DNA from: Alphaproteobacteria bacterium
GTDB lineage: Bacteria > Pseudomonadota > Alphaproteobacteria > Micropepsales > Micropepsaceae
Assembly: GCA_021325375.1 (NCBI GenBank)
Contig: JAJPHG010000011.1
Location: 124,001-188,000 of the forward strand
Reading direction: 5' to 3'
Length of the DNA: 64,000 nt
Below are positions 38,585 through 47,265 of the stretch, in pieces. The notes under the pieces were generated by a model. The model saw nothing but the letters and a program-made list of their open reading frames with translations. It was not told the DNA's origin and made no database searches. Both the position numbers and the translations under genes were made by a program. The stretch's first letter is position 1. Every line of letters begins with the position of its first letter.

Positions 38585-38919
38585 AGCGGGGACTTCGCGC
38601 GGCTACCGATGCCGTTGATAAGCTCCATTTTCTTCAGCGAAGCGGCGTCTTCCTGATTTCGCCACAGCGCGTCGGATGCGGCTGCGTTCGCGCCTACTGC
38701 CTCTTCCACGGCCTCGTAGAAATCGGGAAAGAGATCGGAGAGCGAGCGGCCGAAGAGGATTGAGCAGCCGAGCATGAATCGCGTCGGTGGCGTTCGGTCG
38801 CCGCGCTCGCATTTGCCGACGAAATTCGCGCTGTAACCGATAAGCGCGCCAAGCTCCGCCTCGGTGAGGCCATACTTCTTGCGCTCCTTGCGCACATAGA
38901 TACCGATGCCGCGTGCCAT
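38581..38919 (-). CDS. XRE-family helix-turn-helix protein
   Basis: A 112-aa protein with an N-terminal Cro/C1-type HTH (IGIYVRKERKKYGLTEAELG...SANFVGKCERGDRTP) and a C-terminal region (DLFPDFYEAVEEAVGANAAA) of unknown role. Its stop overlaps the start of the RuvC-fold gene. The two proteins may act as a DNA-targeting pair. Confidence 0.8.
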   Translation of the reverse strand: MARGIGIYVRKERKKYGLTEAELGALIGYSANFVGKCERGDRTPPTRFMLGCSILFGRSLSDLFPDFYEAVEEAVGANAAASDALWRNQEDAASLKKMELINGIGSRAKSPL

Positions 38920-39054
38920 AGGGTCGTGTCATAGTCGCGCGGCCGACAGCCGCATAATAGATGCAGTTTCGGGACGCTCACATGCAGCGCCGCTGTGGAT
39001 AAGGGGACAACTCCATGATAGCGGCGGAAAGTTCAGCGAGAGCCGAACGCGGGT

Positions 39055-40344
39055 TCAAGTTTCGCTCAAAGTGTGGATGGCGAAGCGGTGCGCAAGCGCA
39101 TCGAGCTTCGCGCGCTCGGACGCGGGCACGACGTACACGCCGTTGCTCTTTCGCGTCTTGAGGCCGAGGCGAGACCGGAGCATCTCCCCGATCCAGCGGT
39201 GCGAGGCCGCGGCATCTTCGGCGCCGCTCGCGGCGTTGAAGCGTTCCGCAACGTCTCTCACCGAGACTGGGCCTGATCCCGCGCGCTCGAAAGCGACAAC
39301 CGCTGCTGCGCACACAAGAGCCTCCGGCGTCTCGCGCCGCGCGGCGATGAAGTCTTCGTGCGCCGCGAGGAGTTGGCCCTGTAGCTCGGCCCGGATTGTA
39401 GGGTCGTCCACGAGGCTCAGCAGGGACAGTGCCATCTGGTTGAGACGGGGCTCGGCGTGCTTCATGAGCGCCGTCGCATCGGTCGTGATGGAGAAATACT
39501 CGCAGAGCCGGAAATGGAGGAGCCGATTGCGCAGCGCGAGCGCTTCCGTCCGCGCTTCCTTGGGCAAATGAATGGGAACATCCGGCCGCAGCGATCGGGT
39601 GCCGGTTTCCTCGGTGATGAAACGGCTCTCAAGCGCACGATCCTGGAAAAGCTCCCGCGACGCCACGATCTTTGGCCCGAATACCTTGAACGCGTGCGGG
39701 TTCAGCTCTTTGTGCCGGTTTTGGATGGTACGCAGCACGGGAATACCCTTCATCGTCCCGTTGTTTAGGATTTTGACCAGTTCCGTTTTGGCGTCGCTAT
39801 AGGACATATCGGCCTCGTCGAGGACGAGCGTGCCGCCGAAGGTGTCGAGGATGTGGAAAATCGGGGAAACGGTCGAGGCGCCGGAGGCGAAGAAGGGCCG
39901 ATAGCAAAGAGACCCTATGGCGAGTAGGGCGCGGGTCTTGCCGGTACCGAAGTCGCCGCGCAGACGCAGGTATGGTAACTCGTCAAAGGCGTCGTGAACC
40001 CAGGATAGCAGTACGTAATAGGCGGCTACGCGCTGGAAAAAGGGCGAGAGATCGACATAGCGATGGAGAAACGTGGCGATGTCGCCAACAAGCTCCTTTT
40101 TGAGGCCGTATTCCTCCGGCCTCGATGGAAGCAGGACACACGCGTTCGCAATGAGATTGTTTCGAGCGCTGTATGGAACGAGCACTTCGCCCGTCTCGAT
40201 TTTCAGTTCCTGCTCGATGTTCCAGAGACCATTGAAGCGGGACACGGCGAGGCCGGTCGTTCGCGCGGAGGGGTCGTACACCAACTCAACGAGCGTGTCG
40301 GGAAGCACCCTTGAGACCGTCGGTGTGCGCGCGTCCGAATTCAT
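39055..40344 (-). CDS. Mobile-element AAA+/helicase-like ATPase
   Basis: A 429-aa protein. The central P-loop domain has Walker A (LRGDFGTGKTRALLA), Walker B (GTLVLDEADMSY) and a downstream Arg-rich sensor region (RALESRFITEE). The C-terminal ~90 residues look like a winged helix (VSVRDVAERFN...RSRLGLKTRKSNGVYVV). This resembles replicative or primase-associated ATPases of plasmids and islands, so a role in element replication is inferred. It is divergent from a small gene and the serine recombinase. Confidence 0.75.
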   Translation of the reverse strand: MNSDARTPTVSRVLPDTLVELVYDPSARTTGLAVSRFNGLWNIEQELKIETGEVLVPYSARNNLIANACVLLPSRPEEYGLKKELVGDIATFLHRYVDLSPFFQRVAAYYVLLSWVHDAFDELPYLRLRGDFGTGKTRALLAIGSLCYRPFFASGASTVSPIFHILDTFGGTLVLDEADMSYSDAKTELVKILNNGTMKGIPVLRTIQNRHKELNPHAFKVFGPKIVASRELFQDRALESRFITEETGTRSLRPDVPIHLPKEARTEALALRNRLLHFRLCEYFSITTDATALMKHAEPRLNQMALSLLSLVDDPTIRAELQGQLLAAHEDFIAARRETPEALVCAAAVVAFERAGSGPVSVRDVAERFNAASGAEDAAASHRWIGEMLRSRLGLKTRKSNGVYVVPASERAKLDALAHRFAIHTLSET

Positions 40345-40494
40345 GCCGCCATGCTACGCCACCGGACGTGGACGCGCACGATGACGAAACAGGACGGTGG
40401 AGACATGGGGAGGATGGGGACGTTGTAGCGTCCTCTTTCGCTCGTCCGGTTGCCGTTCCTTCGGTCCACGATGCGCCTTCCGCATGATTGTCGC

Positions 40495-40680
40495 ATGTGG
40501 ACCATTTCGGAATTGCGGAAGGAACTCGGACCGGAAGCCGAAGCACTGAGCGACGTGGAAGTAGAGCGCGTCCGCGCGTGCATTCTTCACGTCGCGCGAG
40601 CACTCCACGAGTACGTCATGCGGCTCCGGCGCGGCGAAGAAAAATGGCCCGATTCGCCGAGGTGGAGGCCGCCGGGGTAA
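40495..40680 (+). CDS. Small hypothetical protein upstream of the serine recombinase
   Basis: A 61-aa helical, charged protein (MWTISELRKELGPEAEALSD...). It starts 15 nt after another in-frame ATG (40480) and ends 15 nt before the recombinase start. It might be a recombination directionality factor or a regulator by position only. The ribosome-binding site is weak. Confidence 0.45.
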   Translation: MWTISELRKELGPEAEALSDVEVERVRACILHVARALHEYVMRLRRGEEKWPDSPRWRPPG

Positions 40681-40695
40681 AATGCTCCCGATCTT

Positions 40696-42489
40696 ATGGA
40701 GGCTCGATATTCCAACCCAGCGGGGCTGCAATGCATCGTTCATTGCCGGGTCAGCACCACCAAACAAGCCTATGAGGGCGAGAGCCTCGATACGCAAGCC
40801 GCGATCTGTAGCAAGATTGCGGAAACGCGGGGCTGGACCCTTGCGCACGAACCGTGGCGCGAGGCGTTCTCAGGCCGCAAGCTCCAGCGCCCTGTGTTCG
40901 ACGACATTCTCGCGTTCCTCGATGCGCGTCCGGGAACGGTTCGCTACTACCTGTTCCGATCCATTGACCGGACGACGCGTGGCGGCAGCTTTTCATATGA
41001 GCTCATGAAGCGTGCGCTTGCCGAGCGCGGCGTCGAGATGGTGGACAGCCTCGGGATCATCCAACCCGTGAGAAATACGCTGGATCATTTGGGCTTCGAA
41101 TACGCATGGAGCCGCGTTTCGCCAAGCGAGATCTCCGAGCTGGTCCAGGCTGCGCTCGCCAAGACCGAAGTAAGCGGCATTCTTACTCGCCTCATCGGCC
41201 AGGAGATTTCGCTTCGCCAACGAGGGTACAAGATACGGCCGCCGGCGGATGGATTTATTAATCAGCGGATCATCGTGGACGGTCGAAAACGGACCATCGA
41301 GGTGCCCGATCCCGAACGCGCTAAGTACCTCAGAGCGATGTTCGATCTTCGCGCGGCTGGGCAGCTTTCCGACGTGCAGATTTGCGAACGGGTCAACGCG
41401 ATGGGATACCGAACCCGCGAGTTCAAACGATGGGACCGCGAGCACAAGACCATCATAGGCACGGGCGGCGGCGTTCCTCTCAATCCCGACCGTTTGCAAC
41501 TCATTGTCCGCCGCCCGATCTACTGCGGGATCATTTGCGAGAAATGGACGCATGGGAGGCCCGTCAAGGCGGTTTACGACGGCCTCGTATCGATTGAGAC
41601 CTTCAACCGCGCCAACCGGGGCTCCATTGCCGTCGTGCAAGACGACGACGGCCAGTACCACATCGTCCGGGACGGCTCCGTCGGCAAATGGGGCCAGAAG
41701 CAAACCATCGAAAACCCGCTGTTTCCATACCGCAAGGTTGTCGTGTGCCCGATGTGCAGATGTCAGTTCATGGGCAGCTCTCCGACCGGAAAGGCTGGCG
41801 TTCGCTATCCCACCTATCACTGCAACAGAGGTCACAAATACCTCGGCGTTCCGAAGCGGACGTTCGAAGAAGCGATAGAAGCCCATGTTTCCAGGCTCCG
41901 CTTCCGTGTCGGCCTGCTTCCCACGGTGCGAAAAGCAGTCATTCGTGAACGAGACGCGGCGATAGCTGAAACCGACGCATCAGCAGAAGCCATGGAAAAG
42001 TCGCGCCAGGCGCTCGAGCTTCAGAAGGCGGGGGTAGTCAAGGCGTTCAAGCTGGCAAGCTCCAGCGCGATGCGCCGGAGCCTTGAAGCCGATCTTGAGG
42101 ACCTGGACCGACAGATAGAAGAGGCCGCCCGAACGCACTCCGCCACCAAGGTCACGCTCGACGATATTGATGGTTATTTGACTGACGCGAAATCCGTCAT
42201 GGAACACCCAGGGGTGCTCCTAATCAGCGAGGCAAATCCTACGCAACGCGACGCTTTGTACGGCTTCTTTTTTGAGACCTACCCCACTTGGCGAGAGATA
42301 AGCGATGGAACACCAAAATGCGCTTGGATTTTCTCGCTATTGTCGCGATCTGAAAGCGAGAAACTTTGGTCGGTGCCCTCGCCACCGCCAGACTGGAACA
42401 CAATCGAGCGGAGCATATTGAAATGGAAGTTGCTCGCGCCAACGCTGTTTCACCTTTTCCGAAAGGGTAATCGCCGGAAACGTCCCTAA
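40696..42489 (+). CDS. Large serine recombinase
   Basis: A 597-aa recombinase. The resolvase domain begins CIVHCRVSTTKQAYEGESLDTQ with the nucleophile Ser in CRVST. Other visible parts are the RSIDRTTRG segment, a recombinase domain (SLRQRGYKIRPPADGF...) and a zinc ribbon (CPMCRCQFMG...YHCNRGH), with a long coiled coil at about 420-480. Such enzymes integrate phages and elements at att sites. Here the att repeat sits next to a tyrosine integrase instead, so this enzyme may mobilise a submodule or come from a previous element. Confidence 0.92.
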   Translation: MEARYSNPAGLQCIVHCRVSTTKQAYEGESLDTQAAICSKIAETRGWTLAHEPWREAFSGRKLQRPVFDDILAFLDARPGTVRYYLFRSIDRTTRGGSFSYELMKRALAERGVEMVDSLGIIQPVRNTLDHLGFEYAWSRVSPSEISELVQAALAKTEVSGILTRLIGQEISLRQRGYKIRPPADGFINQRIIVDGRKRTIEVPDPERAKYLRAMFDLRAAGQLSDVQICERVNAMGYRTREFKRWDREHKTIIGTGGGVPLNPDRLQLIVRRPIYCGIICEKWTHGRPVKAVYDGLVSIETFNRANRGSIAVVQDDDGQYHIVRDGSVGKWGQKQTIENPLFPYRKVVVCPMCRCQFMGSSPTGKAGVRYPTYHCNRGHKYLGVPKRTFEEAIEAHVSRLRFRVGLLPTVRKAVIRERDAAIAETDASAEAMEKSRQALELQKAGVVKAFKLASSSAMRRSLEADLEDLDRQIEEAARTHSATKVTLDDIDGYLTDAKSVMEHPGVLLISEANPTQRDALYGFFFETYPTWREISDGTPKCAWIFSLLSRSESEKLWSVPSPPPDWNTIERSILKWKLLAPTLFHLFRKGNRRKRP

Positions 42490-42568
42490 CCTCCCTACGT
42501 CCACTCGTAGTGCGAAAGTCCCTTTTCACTATCTACAGCCGCGCTTTGACAGCGGCGACAGTTCAATC

Positions 42569-43741
42569 ATGAAAGCGAACAACGTTTCCTATTTCGCTCG
42601 AACAAACGCGCGCGGCAACTATCGCCGCTTCGGCATCAAGCAGCCGGATCGTCTTTCGCATGTGTACGCGATCGGCAAGACCGGCGTGGGCAAGTCCACG
42701 CTCCTTGAGACGCTCGCGCGGCAAGACCTGGAAGCAGGGCGCGGCTTCGCGCTTCTGGACCCTCATGGCGACCTCGTGGACAGGATCGCCAAGGACGCGG
42801 CCGGCGAAGGTCGGCGCCGCGTCACCTATCTCAACGCGCCAGATGGCGCGTGCCCCTATGGATACAATCCTCTCCGGCGCGTCCGGGACAGCACAATCCC
42901 CCTCGCCGTCTCCGGCTTCCTCGAAACCCTCAAAAAGCTCTGGCCGGACGCCTGGGGCGTCCGCATGGAGCACGTCCTGCGCAACACCCTCTATGCGCTC
43001 CTCGAACAGGACGACGCGCGGCTTCCCGACATCCTCCGCCTCTATCGGGACGAAGCCTATCGGAAAGGCATTACCGCTCGCTTGCGAAACGAAACCGTGC
43101 ACCGCTTCTGGCGGTATGAGTTCGAGAACTACCACTTCCGCCAGAAGGCGGATTCGGTCGCGCCGATACAGAACAAGGTTGGGGCGCTGCTTGCGGACCC
43201 GACTCTCTATCGCGTCCTGGTATCGCCCGAGCGCGATATTCGCGTCCGGTCCCTCATGGACGAGGGCGGCATGCTGCTCGTGAACCTGTCCAAAGGACAG
43301 CTTGGCGAGGATAGCGCGCACCTGCTCGGCGGGCTCCTAGTCTCTACGCTCGGCCTGGCTGCATTCAGCCGGGCGGACGATCCGCCCGAGAAGCGCCACC
43401 CGTTCTTCCTCTATCTCGACGAGTTCCAGAATTTCACTACTCTCATGCTTGCCAACATGATGAGCGAGCTGCGGAAGTTCGGTGTGGGGCTCGTGCTCGC
43501 GCATCAGTACATGCACCAGCTTGAGCCAGACATCCGGCACGCCGTGCTCGGCAACGCGGCGACGCTCATATCCTTCCGGGTGGGCGCGGAAGACGCGCCG
43601 ATACTGGCGAAGGAGTTTCAGCCCACGTTCGACGTTGAAGACCTACTCAACCTCCCAAACCACTCGATCTATCTAAAGCTCATGATAGACAGCACGCCAA
43701 GCCGTCCCTTTAGCGCTGACGCCATCCGCATGAGCGGATGA
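42569..43741 (+). CDS. HerA/TraD-like DNA-translocating ATPase
   Basis: A 390-aa soluble ATPase. Walker A is VYAIGKTGVGKSTLLETL, followed by LLDPHGDLVDRI, Walker B FFLYLDEFQNF and the Arg/Gln motif GLVLAHQYMHQL. It belongs to the VirB4/TraD/HerA group and is distinct from the larger TraD-like gene at 28.5-30.6 kb. A 3' fragment of a second member of the family is found at 48.45-48.6 kb. Confidence 0.88.
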   Translation: MKANNVSYFARTNARGNYRRFGIKQPDRLSHVYAIGKTGVGKSTLLETLARQDLEAGRGFALLDPHGDLVDRIAKDAAGEGRRRVTYLNAPDGACPYGYNPLRRVRDSTIPLAVSGFLETLKKLWPDAWGVRMEHVLRNTLYALLEQDDARLPDILRLYRDEAYRKGITARLRNETVHRFWRYEFENYHFRQKADSVAPIQNKVGALLADPTLYRVLVSPERDIRVRSLMDEGGMLLVNLSKGQLGEDSAHLLGGLLVSTLGLAAFSRADDPPEKRHPFFLYLDEFQNFTTLMLANMMSELRKFGVGLVLAHQYMHQLEPDIRHAVLGNAATLISFRVGAEDAPILAKEFQPTFDVEDLLNLPNHSIYLKLMIDSTPSRPFSADAIRMSG

Positions 43742-43905
43742 GTTCTTTCACCGAACGCTCGGCGCATCTCGTGTGATATTCGCTTGCATGACTTGCATAG
43801 GCGGCTAGCTAGCGGCACGCGCTCAAGGCCAGACATGCGAAGAAGCGCACCAGCCCGATAAGACGAAACCAAGCGATCGGAGCGCATTCGAACGAGCGAC
43901 TAACT

Positions 43906-43936
43906 ACAGCCTGCCTTTATGGTCGGCTGTCTTTTT
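43906..43936 (+). terminator. Rho-independent terminator downstream of the HerA/TraD-like gene
   Basis: Stem ACAGCC/GGCTGT with a 13-nt loop followed by CTTTTTG. The rest of the 43742-43985 interval shows nothing recognisable. Confidence 0.65.
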
Positions 43937-43985
43937 GCCTATCGTTCCGCACGACGCAACCGCGCGCAGGCAGTCGATAGTCGCT

Positions 43986-44486
43986 TCACCGGCTGAGAGA
44001 ATTCAAATTGATCAATCGAAATCTCATCGCATCTTCGCTAACGGCATACTGCTTAGCCAATTTTGCAGGCAAGTCGTCGCTATATCCATCTTTTGTTAGC
44101 CGACGAAAATCTTTTAGAAGTGCTTGTCGTGGCATAAGTAGTGCCGCCGCAAACATATCGGCGTGCCGTTCGCGTGGCGGCTTAGCTTCGGTGGAGTTTC
44201 TATCTTTCCGAAAATCGACGAAAGCATCCTTTTGCGGATGCAGAACAAAATGGCCGAGTTCGTGTGCGATGGTAAAGCGTTGCCGCACCGGAGCCTCGCT
44301 GCTATTCACACCGATAAGCGCATGGCCGTCTTTTCTGATCAGTAGGCCGCTAAAGTCTTTGCTTGGTGCTCGACTGATGCGGATATCTAAATGGCGCGCA
44401 ACATCCTCAATGGGGATGGGAACTCCTTTGATATCAAATCGAGCAAGGAGCTCTTCGGCGGCGGCTTCGATTTTTTCTAGGACCAT
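43986..44486 (-). CDS. ImmA/IrrE-family metallopeptidase
   Basis: A 166-aa zinc peptidase with the HELGH motif (RFTIAHELGHFVLHP) and a following RHADMFAAALLMP (third ligand). ImmA/IrrE peptidases cleave or inactivate a partner XRE repressor upon a signal. It begins six nucleotides after the XRE gene stop, so the two form an operon. They probably control the divergent ubiquitin-like operon. Confidence 0.92.
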   Translation of the reverse strand: MVLEKIEAAAEELLARFDIKGVPIPIEDVARHLDIRISRAPSKDFSGLLIRKDGHALIGVNSSEAPVRQRFTIAHELGHFVLHPQKDAFVDFRKDRNSTEAKPPRERHADMFAAALLMPRQALLKDFRRLTKDGYSDDLPAKLAKQYAVSEDAMRFRLINLNSLSR

Positions 44487-44492
44487 GGCGGG

Positions 44493-44855
44493 CTATTTCT
44501 TCTTAGCACCGAAAAGCTCCTTTGCCCACCCCGCGGCTTTCTGGCCGCCCTCTTGGGCAATCTTATCGGTGTCGACCTTGGTAAGACCGTAACCATCGGG
44601 AACGTCCGGGAAGAAATCCCTGACCTCGCAGCGAAATAGCGTGGCGAGCTTCCACAACGCCACGGCCGTGACGTTGTTTCGTCCCGTTTCGATATGCGTG
44701 ACGGCTTCCCGGGAGATATGAAGCTTCTCGCCGACGAGCCGGGCACTAAGCTTTCGCTTGCGCCGTAGCTCGGCGATTCGGCTCCCGATGGCCTCCCGAA
44801 TCTCATGCTCGATGCCGTCATTCTCGCTTTTAACTGTAGCGTCTCGGCGTCTCAT
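44493..44855 (-). CDS. XRE-family repressor partner of ImmA
   Basis: A 120-aa protein with an HTH (IAELRRKRKLSARLVGEKLHISREAVTHIETGRN) and a C-terminal region (LFRCEVRDFFPDVPDGYG) probably cleaved or bound by ImmA. I placed the start at MRRRDATVKSEND (44855); a longer frame to 44969 would cover the operator region. It is divergent from the multiubiquitin gene. Confidence 0.88.
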   Translation of the reverse strand: MRRRDATVKSENDGIEHEIREAIGSRIAELRRKRKLSARLVGEKLHISREAVTHIETGRNNVTAVALWKLATLFRCEVRDFFPDVPDGYGLTKVDTDKIAQEGGQKAAGWAKELFGAKKK

Positions 44856-44879
44856 GGAATCAGCTGGGTGTTCATAAAG

Positions 44880-44934
44880 AGTAACCCGAAATACCAGTGG
44901 GTATTCAAGATACCATAGGTTACTCAAGATAACA
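44880..44934. promoter_or_regulatory. Nested inverted repeats, candidate operator array for the XRE/ImmA pair
   Basis: The interval holds AGTAACC...GGTTACT (44880-44886 and 44918-44924) enclosing AATACC and GGTATT/ATACC half-sites, followed by a further GATAAC. The pattern suggests two or three binding sites for the XRE dimer. It lies between the repressor start and the promoter of the ubiquitin-like operon. Confidence 0.55.
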
Positions 44935-44954
44935 TAATTCTTGCATTTACGTTC

Positions 44955-44982
44955 TTGCCGGTATTGCACGTGGGCGTATTAT
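44955..44982 (+). promoter_or_regulatory. Candidate sigma-70 promoter of the ubiquitin-like operon
   Basis: TTGCCG (44955-44960), 16 nt spacer, TATTAT (44977-44982). About 60 nt upstream of the multiubiquitin start and just downstream of the operator-like repeats. Confidence 0.4.
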
Positions 44983-45043
44983 GAACGTGCGCGATACGCC
45001 AGCGTCACGCCTGCGCTTTATTAGCTGGTTAAGGACAGCCACT

Positions 45044-45493
45044 ATGGCCAACACCGAGATTGTCAGAATCCATATCGATCAGAAGCCCTATCAGTCACAG
45101 ACGCCGACGACAGGCCAGGCGTTGCTTACCCTCGCGGATATCGCTCCAAGCCTCATTCTTTATCGGGAGGTCAAGGGCGACCAGGAAGACCAACCGCTCC
45201 CCGACGACGACTCGGTCGTGCATCTCAAAGAGGACGAACACCTTCACAGCGGTCAGCCTGCGTTTCTCATCATCGTAAACGGCGAGGAGAAGACCGTCGA
45301 TCACGACGTGTTGACGTTCGACGAACTGGTCCACATCGCTTTTCCCGTGCTGCCCGACGGAACTGCTCCCAAGTTCACGATCAGCTACGAGGGGGCCGCA
45401 AGCAAGCCGCATGACCATCAGCTCCATCCTGACCAGACGGTCACCGTGAAGAACGGAACGGACTTCGATGTCGTCCATTCAAATCGCTCGTAG
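45044..45493 (+). CDS. Multiubiquitin-domain protein with two ubiquitin-like domains
   Basis: A 149-aa protein with two tandem beta-grasp domains: about residues 5-70 (VRIHIDQKPYQSQTPTTGQA) and 74-145 (FLIIVNGEEKTVDHDVLTFD...). The second ends VKNGTDFDVVHSNRS, without a Gly-Gly tail, as in many bacterial multiubiquitin proteins. It is expected to be the modifier or substrate activated by the E1-like enzyme encoded next. The start at 45044 follows AAGGA; an earlier ATG (44981) is discarded. Its stop overlaps the E1 gene by 26 bases. Confidence 0.88.
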   Translation: MANTEIVRIHIDQKPYQSQTPTTGQALLTLADIAPSLILYREVKGDQEDQPLPDDDSVVHLKEDEHLHSGQPAFLIIVNGEEKTVDHDVLTFDELVHIAFPVLPDGTAPKFTISYEGAASKPHDHQLHPDQTVTVKNGTDFDVVHSNRS

Positions 45494-46649
45494 CCCCGAC
45501 CTCCAGCGGCTGCGCGAAGAGGGGTACAACATCCGAGTGACGAAATGCGCGTTGCTCGTCGTGAGTGACGTGCCCTATGTGAACAGCAGCGGCAAGATTG
45601 CGATCGGCGCACTCGTGTCGAACCTCGACCTCGCCGGCGACGTGACAGCGCAGCCAAGCGACCACACGATCAAATTCATCGGCGAGCACCCTTGCGACAG
45701 CAAAGGCATGAAACTCGAAGCGTTGCAGCACGGGAGCGGCGACCAAAACCTCGGCGATGGGCTGGTCGTCAACCACTCCTTTTCCCGAAAGCCTAGCCGC
45801 GGCCACTATCTCGATTACCATGAGAAGGTGACGCACTACGTCCACCTCATCGGTGGCGCGGTCGCCGAGATCGATCCCGACGTGAGCGCGCGGACAGGCC
45901 GCGTGGTCGAGCCGGACGAAAGGGAGTCCCCATTCAACTACCTAGACACGGCCTCGGCGCGGGCAGAAGTGAATGTCGCGACCGAGAAGCTTGCGATGGA
46001 CGCGATCGCGATCGTGGGGCTCGGGGGCACGGGATCATACGTGCTCGACCTTGTAGCGAAGTGTCCAGTGGAGAAGATCCACCTTTACGACAAAGATCGA
46101 TTTCTCTCGCACAACGCTTTTCGTGCACCGGGGGCACCGACGGTCGAGGAGCTGCGGCAGCAGCCTCTCAAAGTCGATTATTACCAGAACATCTATTCGC
46201 ACATGCACCGGGGCATCGTGGCTCACCCTGTCGATGTGGACGCGTCGAATGTGGAAGAGCTGCGCCATATGGCCTTCGTCTTCCTGTGCATGGATAGCGG
46301 CAGGGCCAAGAAGTTCATTGTCGAGAAGCTCGAAGAATATGGCGCGCCCTTCATCGATGTGAGCATGGGCCTCTACGCGAAGGGAGATACCATCGGTGGG
46401 TCGTTGCAGGTGGTGACGAGCACGCCGGAGCGCCGGAAGACGGCACGCGCCAGCATCTCTTTTGCCGACGACGCGGCCGAGAACGAATACGACAAAAACA
46501 TTCAAGTGGCCGATCTAAATGCGTTCAACGCGTGCCTGGCGGTCATCAAGTGGAAAAAGCTGCGACAGTTCTATTTCGACCGCAACAGCGAGCAGTTCTC
46601 GTGCTACAAAGTTAGGAGCAATCTGCTCATCAACGACGACAAGCTATGA
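45468..46649 (+). CDS. ThiF/E1-like adenylyltransferase with an N-terminal DUF6791-like domain
   Basis: A 393-aa protein. Residues 1-165 form a separate domain resembling DUF6791. Residues 178-370 form a ThiF/E1 adenylation domain with AIVGLGGTGSYVLDL (Gly184-Ser190), LYDKDRF (Asp208, Asp210), a basic NAFRAP (Arg219) and LCMDSGRAKKFI. Candidate catalytic cysteines are Cys274, Cys356 and Cys379; there are no CxxC zinc pairs. It should adenylate the C-terminus of the multiubiquitin protein. It overlaps both neighbours, and no separate E2 gene is present. Confidence 0.9.
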   Translation: MSSIQIARSPDLQRLREEGYNIRVTKCALLVVSDVPYVNSSGKIAIGALVSNLDLAGDVTAQPSDHTIKFIGEHPCDSKGMKLEALQHGSGDQNLGDGLVVNHSFSRKPSRGHYLDYHEKVTHYVHLIGGAVAEIDPDVSARTGRVVEPDERESPFNYLDTASARAEVNVATEKLAMDAIAIVGLGGTGSYVLDLVAKCPVEKIHLYDKDRFLSHNAFRAPGAPTVEELRQQPLKVDYYQNIYSHMHRGIVAHPVDVDASNVEELRHMAFVFLCMDSGRAKKFIVEKLEEYGAPFIDVSMGLYAKGDTIGGSLQVVTSTPERRKTARASISFADDAAENEYDKNIQVADLNAFNACLAVIKWKKLRQFYFDRNSEQFSCYKVRSNLLINDDKL

Positions 46650-47053
46650 CGAGGCTCAATACCGTTCGTGCGGAGTACGTCGAGGTCATGCCGAAGATCC
46701 TCCGCAAGGGGGTTTTCTATATTTCGGAAAAGTATCGGACCGCGTCGCATCTGTGCTGCTGCGGCTGTGGAACTAAGGTCGTCACACCTCTCAAGCCGGG
46801 TCGGTGGAGGCTTCAAACGACGGACGCGGGCATAACGCTGTCACCGTCGGTCGGCAATTGGAGCTCAGCATGCCAGTCGCACTACTTCATCGAAAACGGA
46901 AGGGTCAGATGGGCGCAAAGCTTCACGCCCCAGCAAATCGCGCGCAACAGAACGCGAGATGAAGCTATTCTCGAAGAGGTCTACCGTCCGAAAGTACCGA
47001 AATTTGGTTTCTGTGGTAGGATGTGGCGAAGGATTAAGGAATGGCTGTCCTAG
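46646..47053 (+). CDS. DUF6527-family protein of the ubiquitin-like operon
   Basis: A 135-aa protein with a Cys cluster (HLCCCGCGTK, Cys37-41), LSPSVGNW and CQSHYFI (Cys76, Ser78, His79), the hallmark of DUF6527. Members are encoded with multiubiquitin and ThiF genes and have been proposed to be zinc-containing peptidases that process the modifier; I have this from memory. The ATG overlaps the E1 stop by four bases. Third and last gene of the operon; 47054-47265 holds nothing convincing. Confidence 0.85.
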   Translation: MTRLNTVRAEYVEVMPKILRKGVFYISEKYRTASHLCCCGCGTKVVTPLKPGRWRLQTTDAGITLSPSVGNWSSACQSHYFIENGRVRWAQSFTPQQIARNRTRDEAILEEVYRPKVPKFGFCGRMWRRIKEWLS

Positions 47054-47265
47054 AGTCGAAGACTTCACTTACGGCGTATCCAACGCGCGCCATGGATAAG
47101 AGTCGAGCTCGCGGCACCGCGCTACCAAATTTGAGTCCGATCGAAACCCAAGTCACAGCCTATTTTCCAGGTCGAGTTCGAGGTCTACAAAACGGCAAGT
47201 CAGGTCGTGAGAAAAGGCGCGTTTCACCTAAGCCGTATTTCGGAAATGGCGGTACCTATTGAAAC

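Noticed and set aside
44981..45043. Longer start for the multiubiquitin protein
   Set aside because: The extra 21 residues cover the promoter-proximal region and have no ubiquitin-like character; the ATG at 45044 has a ribosome-binding site.
47041..47262. Plus-strand open frame of 73 codons after the DUF6527 gene
   Set aside because: It starts inside the end of DUF6527, has no ribosome-binding site, a low-complexity basic composition and no recognisable domain.
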